Below, piece by piece: positions 56,775-64,000 of a stretch of 64,000 nucleotides of DNA. The stretch's first letter is position 1, and each line of letters begins with the position of its first letter. Source of the stretch: Dastarcus helophoroides. Lineage: Eukaryota > Arthropoda > Insecta > Coleoptera > Bothrideridae. The notes under the pieces are model-generated. The model did no database searches. It was not told where the DNA came from and saw nothing but the letters and a program-made list of their open reading frames with translations. The translations under genes and the position numbers were made by a program. Location: the NCBI GenBank assembly GCA_028583605.1, contig CM053333.1:14550638-14614637 (forward strand). The letters are read 5' to 3'.

Positions 56775-57800
56775 CAGTTTGTCCAAAAGGTATGGAATAT
56801 TGCATGTAACCATTGAAATATACATTTTAGAGAAAAATTACCATAATAAACGTTGGATGGTTATTATTATTGATAATGGATGCATGGCACCCTCAATTTT
56901 TTTTACGTTTACATCTCCTGTCGCCATGGGGACGTGTTCATTTTTTTTAAATAGTAACCTATATATTTTTTGTAATTTTTGAATACAGCTTTTGTTTCTT
57001 AATATCATAACTTATTTTGTTTATAGGGTTAGGTATTAAGAGAGTCGAAAATTTTATTTCCAAATTTAAAATTTGAAATAAAAGTTTATAGATATTATTA
57101 GATGTAGGCTGATAAAATGACATTAAATAGTGCTGAATTTTTATATTCAATTGCAAGTGACAAGAAATGATCGATTTATAAGAAAACAAATAAGTAATAA
57201 ATTTACATAAGTGAAAAAGAAAGGGTAAAATTTCTCATGGTTTCGGAATCCGAGGATAGAAAGCGACCACAAATAAGACGTGTGCCAATGGCAGGAACGG
57301 AGCAATTAAGTGACCGACAGAGTCCCGGACTTAACACCCCTTGAATATTTATTGAGATCCTTAAAACTAACGTGATAAGGACAGGCCAAATGATTTCAAA
57401 GATCTTAGTGCTCAAATTACTTACTATACTCACAATATACCACAGGAAACTCAATTATTTTCTCAAAAATTTTTGAGACAGATTGGCGCATTATTTAGAA
57501 AATGATGGAGATCAGATTAAACATTTGTTGAATTAAATCCGCTTATTAAAAATTAAAAAATACATATGTTTTATTATGAGAAAAGTGTGCTATGACATTA
57601 AGAAACAAAAGGTGTATTCGAAAATGTCAAAAAATATATAGGTTGCTCTTTAAAAAAATGAACATGTCTCCATAGCAACAAGAGTTTCAAACAAAAAAAA
57701 GTTGAGGTCAATATCCATTCAACTTTTATTAAGGTTATTTTTCTCTAAAACGTATATTTCCAAAGTTACAGTCAATATTCCATACTTTTTGGACACACTG
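56775..57800 (+). mobile_element. TA-flanked Tc1/mariner-superfamily element, internally deleted
   Basis: Left end CAGTTTGTCCAAAAGGTATG and right end CATACTTTTTGGACACACTG are inverses. The inverted termini extend about 160-180 bp (to about 56950 and from about 57640; they include CATGGGGACGTGTTCATT and AATGAACATGTCTCCAT). TA flanks both ends (56773-56774, 57801-57802). Length 1026 bp, with only a short 3' transposase remnant inside. Confidence 0.88.
57300..57536 (+). pseudogene. C-terminal transposase remnant in the 56.8-kb element
   Basis: DRVPDLTPLEYLLRSLKLT at 57316 corresponds to the last catalytic motif (SPDLTPLEYFLW...LK), here with Glu as the third acidic residue. In another frame RLAHYLENDGDQIKHLLN-stop (57480-57536) is the usual C-terminus of this transposase group (compare GGHFEHLL). 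Everything upstream in the gene has been deleted. Confidence 0.75.
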
Positions 57801-57816
57801 TATATTTTCCTTAATA

Positions 57817-58245
57817 CAGGGTGATTTATTAAGAATGAAAAATCTAAACTGGAGATACTACACATCAAAATATGGTGATTGAGCTTAACATGCCTTATGC
57901 AAATGTTGCAGGTTTACGAGGTACAGGGTGTTCAAAGTTGGAATTTTAATTAGAAACTTCTTAATGATTTTGTGATTTTAAACAGTACCGTCTGGAAAAT
58001 TGGCAACTTTATGTTTTTTGGCATGAAAATTACGAATTTAATGCTGTATTTTGCACTATTTATACGAGACGTTAGTTACACCCTGTTACTTAAGTAAACT
58101 ACACATATCTTTTTTGTTTAATGAGTTATGGCTTAAATGACCAAAAAATCTAAAAGCCAGTTCAATTTTAAATAAAAAAGGTACTTCTGTTTATTTCATG
58201 TAACTCTATTAGTTTTTGAGTTATTTGCATTTTAAACATTCAATG
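57817..58245 (+). repeat. Left long terminal inverted repeat
   Basis: Contains GGTTTACGAGGTACAGGGTG, TTTATGTTTTTTGGCATG and TTTGAGTTATTTGCATTTTA; each has its inverse in 59558-59980. It ends at CATTCAATG. Confidence 0.92.
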
Positions 58246-58393
58246 TAAAGACTCCTAAGCCATCGTTATTACTTTGACTTTTTATCACTTTTTCAAGAAA
58301 TATTTGACAGTTTTACTGTCACTAAGTAAGAGTGTTTATTGTATTTTTCTAATTTACTAGTATTATTTGTAGTGAAAATTCTAAAATAAGAAA

Positions 58394-59452
58394 ATGCCAC
58401 GACATAATGAATTTTCTAACACTGAAATGCGTGATATGATTTATGTTTTTGCTCAGTCAAATTATAGTGGACTTGGTGAAGCCAGAAATTATTTAGAATT
58501 ATACCCAAATCGAAGACAACCCAATCACAAACTGTTCAGACGTATTTACACCCGCCTAGGCGAAATAGGGTGTTTTCGTCCTAAAAGCTTAAATGTTGCT
58601 AGAAAAACTTTTAACGTCGATGATGAAGAAGAGGTTTTAGTTCGTATTTCGGAAAATCCAGATATCAGTACCCGTCGGTTAAGTGCGACAACATTAATAA
58701 GCCAATCGTCTATCTGGAGAATTGTAAAGAAAGATAATCTCCGTCCATACCACTATACTCCTGTCCAAAATTTGTTACCTCAAGATTTACCAGTTCGCTG
58801 CTCAATTTATGCTAGGTAAACAAACCGAAAATCAGGATTTTCTTAATAACTTCCTTTTCACCGATGAGGCGACGTTTACTGGACGAGGTGTTTTTAATTG
58901 GAAAAACAATCATTTGTGGGAATCCGAAAATCGACATGCTCTAAAGGAACGACATGCTCAGCATGAATTCAAGGTAAATATTTGGTATGGGGTGATAGGT
59001 TTTTTTTATTGGTCCTTTTGAACTTCCTCCTAATCTGAACGGTCTCCTCTATTTAAACTTCATTGAACAAGATTTAAACACACTACTAGAAGATGTACCG
59101 CTAGCCATAAGGCGGAACATGTGGTTTATGCAAGACGGGGTGCCGCCACATTTTTCTCTGCCAGGGCGCCAATACCTGAATGAACATTTTCCTCACCGGT
59201 GGATTTGGATTTGTTTTGCCACCTAGAAGTCCAGATTTAAACCCTTTAGACTTCTCAATATGTTAACAAATAAAGGACATGGTTTACAAAGAAACAATTA
59301 ATTTCATCGAAGATTTACGACAGAAAATTCAAGAAGCTGCTAATATTACTAAAAATAATCGACAAATGTTATTTAATATTCAAAAATCTTTAATGATACG
59401 CCTTACAAAGTGTATTAAAGGGGAAGGCGGTCATTTTGAGCATTTACTTTGA
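58394..59452 (+). pseudogene. Mariner-like transposase with HTH and DDD domain
   Basis: ATG at 58394 starts MPRHNEFSNTEMRDMIYVFA. N-terminal HTH domains span residues 1-110 (GEARNYLELYPNRRQPNHKL; NPDISTRRLSATTLISQSSI; RPYHYTP). A frameshift near 58810 leads to FLNNFLFTDEATFTGRGVFN (first Asp), W....HLWESENRHA and FKVNIWYGVIG. Slippage in a T-run near 59002-59008 then changes frame to FIGPFELPPNLNGLLYLNFI. WFMQDGVPPHFS holds the second Asp, and after another frameshift PPRSPDLNPLDFS holds the third. The C-terminus ends GEGGHFEHLL-stop at 59450-59452, after one in-frame stop (FSIC-stop-QIK). Spacing of the last two Asp fits D,D41D once the few missing residues are allowed for. Only about four lesions, so relatively young. 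Confidence 0.9.
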
Positions 59453-59557
59453 AGTTTTCTTTTATTACTGTTACTGGTTGTTATTTGTTTCCTTTACTGT
59501 TGTTACCTTGCATAGTAGTAATTTAAAAGAATAAATTCATTTTACAACAAACAAATT

Positions 59558-59980
59558 CATTGAATGTTTAAAATGCAAATAACTCAAAAACTAATAGGGT
59601 TACATGAAATAAACAGGAGTGCCTTTTTTATTCAAAATTGAACTGCCTTTTAGATTTTCTAGTCATTTTAGCCATTACTCATTAGGCAAAAAAGATATAT
59701 TGTAATTTACTTAAGTAACAGTGTGTAACTAACGCCCTGTATAAATAGTGCAAAATTCAGCATTAAATTCGTAATTCTCATGCCAAAAAACATAAAGTTG
59801 CCAATTTTTCGGACGATAATTACAAAATTATTAAGAAGTTTCAAATTAAAACTCCAACTTTGAACACCATGTACCTCGTAAACCTGCAACATTTGTATAA
59901 GGAATGTTAAGCTCAATCACCATATTTTGGTTTGTAGTATCTCTAGTTCAGAGATTACCCATTCTTAATGAATCACCCTG
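59558..59980 (-). repeat. Right long terminal inverted repeat
   Basis: Inverse of 57817-58245, with scattered substitutions and small indels (for example CACCATGTACCTCG against CGAGGTACAGGGTG). Confidence 0.92.
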
Positions 59981-59982
59981 TA

Positions 59983-60620
59983 TAAGTTGTAGTTTTTTTA
60001 AATGTTTGGTTTCTTCTTAAAACTCTGAGTTTCAACCTGAAACTTAATTTTTTTTGTTTACAATTTTGATTTGAAACTTGAAATCTAAGGGTTTTTTAAA
60101 AAAATTTCAACTTCATTTCCCAAAATTTGGACCCTTCTTTTTTAACTCAAAATTTTAGGAAAAAAATTTAAGATTAAAGTTGAACTTTGGAAACAAAAAT
60201 TGAAATTTATAAAGAAAGATCACGATGTTTCAGATTTAAAGGCGAATTTTTAAGGATTAAAAATAGAAATGCCAGTTTAAACAATAAATTTATAAAAAAA
60301 TCGAAAGTTTGAAAGAAAATTGAAAATCTGAGATTTCTAAAATAAAAAATCAAAATCTCTAGAAAAAGACACATGAAAAATTTAAATTTCGAGAAAATTA
60401 TTGCGATTTACAAAATAATAAAATAATGTTCTTGAAATTTCGAGATTGAAATTAAAGGAATAGAAAAAAAGGTAAACTTTTCGCGAAAAATCCAGTAAAA
60501 AGTTTGAAAGTCATAGAAAAACTTTTAAAGTTTAAATTTGAAATTAACAAATTAATCGAGATATTGAAATCAAAAATTACAACTTCACAAATTTTTATTA
60601 TCGTCAGTATTTATGTCATA
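59983..60620 (+). repeat. A-rich filler
   Basis: Low-complexity AAATTTCGAGAAAA words. No gene seen. Confidence 0.55.
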
Positions 60621-61380
60621 GACAGTCAAAAACAAATTTCACCGCTGCTATTTTTAACTTCAATGTAGAAATATTAACCAAAAAATTCAATAGAATCGTG
60701 ATTCCTAAATGTAGAAATAACGTTACGCATTTACTTAAGTTTGATGATTAGCAACTACAAAAGCGAACGTTATTTTATTTTTCAACATTAAAACGTTAAA
60801 GCCCATTAAGTATACGTTAAAGAAGACAATGGGAAAAGAACATCCAAACAGCCTCATTTTAATGAACTTAGAAAATGAATTTTTTTGTAATATTGATTTG
60901 ACTGTGTTTTTCACAAATCTGCCACAATAATAAATCACGAAAAGTGTTTTGTAAATGTTTATATCATGAACATTTGTAATAGTTAAAACAAAGGCCCTTC
61001 TGTTCTCAATTGATACAGCCCTCGTGGCGGCTTAATCTGGCATTGGGGAATCCTCAAAGAGTAAAGCCGAAGTCTATTTTTTAAACAGAGTCCATGTTAT
61101 CTGGAAGAATGTTTCATCCCTACTGTGATGATTGCCTGTCATGGTTCGGTACTAGGATGGTACCCTTTTAAATCAGAAAACACGAAGCGCTCTTACGTTT
61201 AAACACTGGCTATTTTAGGGATAGAAATTCCTTTCTGTTGTTAACATTTCTCTCTTCGAACAATAAAACCACAGTCAGAAACGGGCGTGCAGACTTACCT
61301 CGTACTCGGGCGAAAAAATTAAGAGTTCGGCAAATGGTGTTCATATTTTGAAACAGATTTTGTTATCTCGTTGTCTTTGA
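60621..61380. other. Unassigned, more complex stretch
   Basis: 61.0-61.33 kb is GC-richer (CTCGTGGCGGCTTAATCTGG; GTCATGGTTCGGTACTAGGA) and may be an old retroposed repeat, but I see no decisive motif. Confidence 0.35.
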
Positions 61381-63090
61381 GCTTTTGAAAACATTAATTT
61401 ACTTAAAATTTTTGGATTTGTTAAGATAAGTCTTTTTTTAGATTTTTATTTAAAATGTCGACATTTTTGAACATTTCGAAACTTTAAGATATTGAAAATT
61501 TCGAATTCTTAATTTCAAATTTTTACTTATTGTTAGTTCAAAATTAACTCTCAATAATCTCGCCTTTTTTCTAAAGTTTGACTTATTTTCTAATTTCTTT
61601 TTCTGAAAATTTTTAACTATTTTAAAAAATTTTATTTTATTTTTTTACTTTGTTTTCATTAAAAAAATTTGAGCTTTATTTGAAAATTTCGAATTTCTTA
61701 AAAATGCTGACATAAAATTTAGACCTTTTTCGAAAATTATGACTTTTCTTTGAATATTTTGATTGTTTTTGTACATTGAATAATTTTGAAATACTTTTAA
61801 AAACTTTGTTTTCTTTTGAAAACTTCCACTTTTTTGAAAATTTAGAAAATTGTTTAAAATTTTGACTATTTCCTTAATTTTTTTCGAGGTTTTATGTAAA
61901 TTTTACTTTTATTAAAGAAAAAATCAATAACATTTTTATTTCTTTTTAAGATTGATACGTCAAAATTTTGATTTTCTTGAAATTCTCGACTTTTTTCCAG
62001 TTTCCAATTTTTTTTGAAAATTTTGTTTTTTTTATCAAAATTTCGACTTTTTCTCGTTTCTTAATAATATGGACCTCTTAAACATTTCAAGTTTTTAAAA
62101 ATTTTTATCGTTTCTGAAAATAAATATTTTTTTCAAATTCCTTTTTTCAAAATTTTTACTTTTTCTCGTAAATTTCACTTTCTAAACAATCCCCTTTTTC
62201 CTGAAAATTTTGATTTTTTGTAAGAATCTGACTGCTTCTAAATTTTCAAAAATTTTGACAACATTTCGGCCTTTTCTCAAAATTTTGAGTTATTTTTTAT
62301 AATTCTGTTCTTTTTTTGCAAATTCGATTATGCAGAAATACCTTTTTGAAAACTTCCACCTTGCCTGCTTAACATATCAATTCTTTTTCTCGAAATTTTC
62401 CTTTTAAATTTTAAAATGGTTTTTTATTGAATTTTTCAAAGTACAAATGTATTTCGATTTAAACTAGAAATTTCAACGTTGGATCTCGAAATTCAATTTT
62501 TTAGTCGAATTTTTTTATTAAAAATTTACAGTTTGTTTTGAAATTTCAAAGATTTTTTTTATAATTCCAAGTATATATGGTTCCAGTTTTTAGATTTATT
62601 TTAAGATCTCCATTATATATTTGCAATTTAAAGAAAAAAATAATGCAAATTATGTTTTTTGGAAACTTTTGGGTTTACGCCTTTATTTTGTAACTTTTTT
62701 TCTTCAAAGTACGCTTATAAACTCAATTTTCAATTTTTTCTAGTATTGTTGACTTTATTTTCCAAATTTCGATCTAAGAAAAATTGGAAATTTTGTTTAA
62801 ACTTGTTTTTTTTTTCTATAAATTCCGATTGTTTTTGAAATTTCGATATTTTATTCGTGATTCCAAGATTGCACTTTTAGTTTCTAATTTATTGATAAAA
62901 TTTCGAGTATAGACATATTATTTTTTATAAAATACGATTTTTTCTGAAAATTTCGAAATTAAACTTCAATTGAAAAATTACAAAATACCCATTTTCTGGG
63001 TATGCCCCTTAAGATTTCTATCTATTTTTTATTTCTTACAATAAAATAGAAAACTTGTGGCTTGTGGTTAATATAGACATTTTGAAACTA
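61381..63090 (-). repeat. T-rich filler block
   Basis: Inverse polarity to the 18-20 kb block: TTTTTCAAAATTTTGAC and TTGAAAATTTCGA words throughout. No gene seen. Confidence 0.7.
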
Positions 63091-63096
63091 AGTGCA

Positions 63097-64000
63097 GGTC
63101 CGGTTTTAAGGAGATTGGAAGGATTGGGCCCAATCGGACCCCGCACTTTCAAATTTTAAATCAAATTTAGGGTTAAGAAACTATCTCGAAAAATGTGAAA
63201 TTTTGAATACAAAAAGGCAGAATATTTAAACAAATTTTCTAATCCAAGCTCGAAGCTTTGAGAGAATAGTAAGACTTTAGAAAAAATCAGAATTCCTGAA
63301 ATAGTCGAAATATTGGATTTAAATTTTTTAAATTGAATGCGAATGCATTACTCACAATTTAACAAAAATGTTGATATTTTAAAAAACACGTAAAACTTTC
63401 TAAAAAAGCACAACACTTGAAGAAAAAATTCGAAGATTCTAAAAATTTCCCAAAATAAAAGCACAATTTGTGGAATTTTGAGTTTCAAGTGGAAAATCAG
63501 AAAATAAAAGAGCAAAAATTGATAGTGTAAACTCAAAATTTTGTAGGCAAGATGAAAATGTTGAAATTAAAAGACAAAATTTTAAAAAAATAATAAGCCC
63601 AAAAAGATTTGAAATAACTATTGTAAAATGGGAACTTCCTGGAAAAAGTAACAATTTCAAGTTATAAACATTATATTTGGTCAAAAAATTTGATCCATTA
63701 GGTTTTATTTATAGCAAGCATCAATTTAAGGCTACTGATATTTTTTAATCTTTAGACTAAAATATACTTTTGACATTAAAATCCTGATTTTAGGAAAAAA
63801 TTTAAAGTTTAAATTCAAAATAAAACAGTCTAAACTTTAAGAAAAACTAAATATTTATAGAAGATATTAGTTTTAAAAAGGAAATCATAGCTTTGAAAAA
63901 AAATCAATATATAATCTAATCTAAAGTTTCAGAGAAAAGTCAATAATTATAAAAAGTATCAAAATTTTTTTTTAATTAGAAAAAGCTCTAAGTTTTGATT
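63097..64000 (+). mobile_element. hAT-like left terminus followed by filler, runs off the window
   Basis: CAGGTCCGGTTTTAAGGAG followed by GATTGGGCCCAATCGGACCC resembles the left end at 45768. After about 55 bp the sequence turns into A-rich filler to the window end. The right terminus is not in the window, so the assignment is tentative. Confidence 0.45.

Larger units (their letters stand above)
57817..59980 (+). mobile_element. D,D41D-type mariner-like element with about 425-bp inverted termini
   Basis: Begins CAGGGTGATTTATTAAGAAT and ends ATTCTTAATGAATCACCCTG, with TA at 57815-57816 and 59981-59982. The inverted termini run 57817-58245 and 59558-59980, far longer than the roughly 30 bp of mariners, and are about 90% identical. 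Inside is one transposase gene in plus orientation. Only 16 bp separate this from the preceding TA element. Confidence 0.93.

Noticed and set aside
61130..61200. GGTTCGGTACTAGG resembling a tRNA/SINE B box
   Set aside because: No A box at the right distance, no cloverleaf and no 3' tail.

Overview
This window looks like a transposon graveyard from the AT-rich intergenic or intronic DNA of an arthropod, most likely an insect. The order is not determinable from sequence alone. It contains non-LTR retrotransposons, Penelope-like elements (PLEs) with GIY-YIG endonucleases, D,D34D mariners, D,D41D mariner-like elements and hAT-like termini, and the one convincing host exon ends at a GT splice donor. 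Almost every element gene is broken by stops, frameshifts or deletions. There are no rRNA, tRNA, CRISPR or prokaryotic features.

Layout. 1-3345: a Jockey-type LINE (LINE-A copy 1) whose 5' part is inverted and whose 3' part is split by a second LINE (LINE-B, 769-3213). 3.3-7.4 kb: AT-rich DNA around a more complex island (5.0-6.8 kb). 7421-8301: mariner M1. 8.7 kb: solo PLE-2 terminal unit with a hammerhead ribozyme (HHR) motif. 10.6 kb: (TC)n. 11.2-12.1 kb: mariner M2. 13.4-14.06 kb: a second PLE-2 terminal unit and a PLE-1 3' fragment. 16.1-17.0 kb: palindromic element B. 18.1-20.2 kb: A-rich filler. 20.9-23.1 kb: nearly full-length PLE-1. 26.0-28.75 kb: LINE-A copy 2, interrupted by a hAT-like insertion. 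31.0-31.67 kb: small direct/inverted repeat element with an extended type I HHR, which I interpret as a retrozyme-like element. 32.1-33.1 kb: palindromic element A. 34.8-35.9 kb: transposase remnants. 35.9-37.5 kb: PLE-2 (minus strand). 38.5-39.2 kb: D,D41D transposase (minus). 41.0-41.8 kb: mariner M3. 44.08 kb: signal peptide plus LRRNT exon, the best host coding sequence. 45.8-46.8 kb: hAT-like element. 48.5 kb: PLE-2 terminal palindrome. 49.1-51.4 kb: hAT-like termini enclosing filler. 53.9-56.2 kb: 1.1-kb tandem duplication of filler. 56.8-59.98 kb: two adjacent TA-flanked DNA transposons, the second with about 425-bp inverted termini. 63.1 kb to the end: another hAT-like terminus and filler.

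The most interesting signal is hammerhead-like RNA motifs in three unrelated retroelement contexts: PLE-1 ends, PLE-2 terminal units, and the 31-kb element. In PLE-2, stem II differs between copies by compensatory changes. In the 31-kb element, a roughly 34-bp helix I closes a core with CUGACGA, a perfect stem II, GAAA and a GUA cleavage triplet. The 375-nt direct repeat and 12-bp flanking duplication fit a non-autonomous circular-RNA-type retroelement.

A second theme is the very large amount of degenerate filler built on TCGAAATTTT/AAAATTTCGA words. It occurs in strand-polarised blocks and, in at least one case, lies between hAT-like ends.
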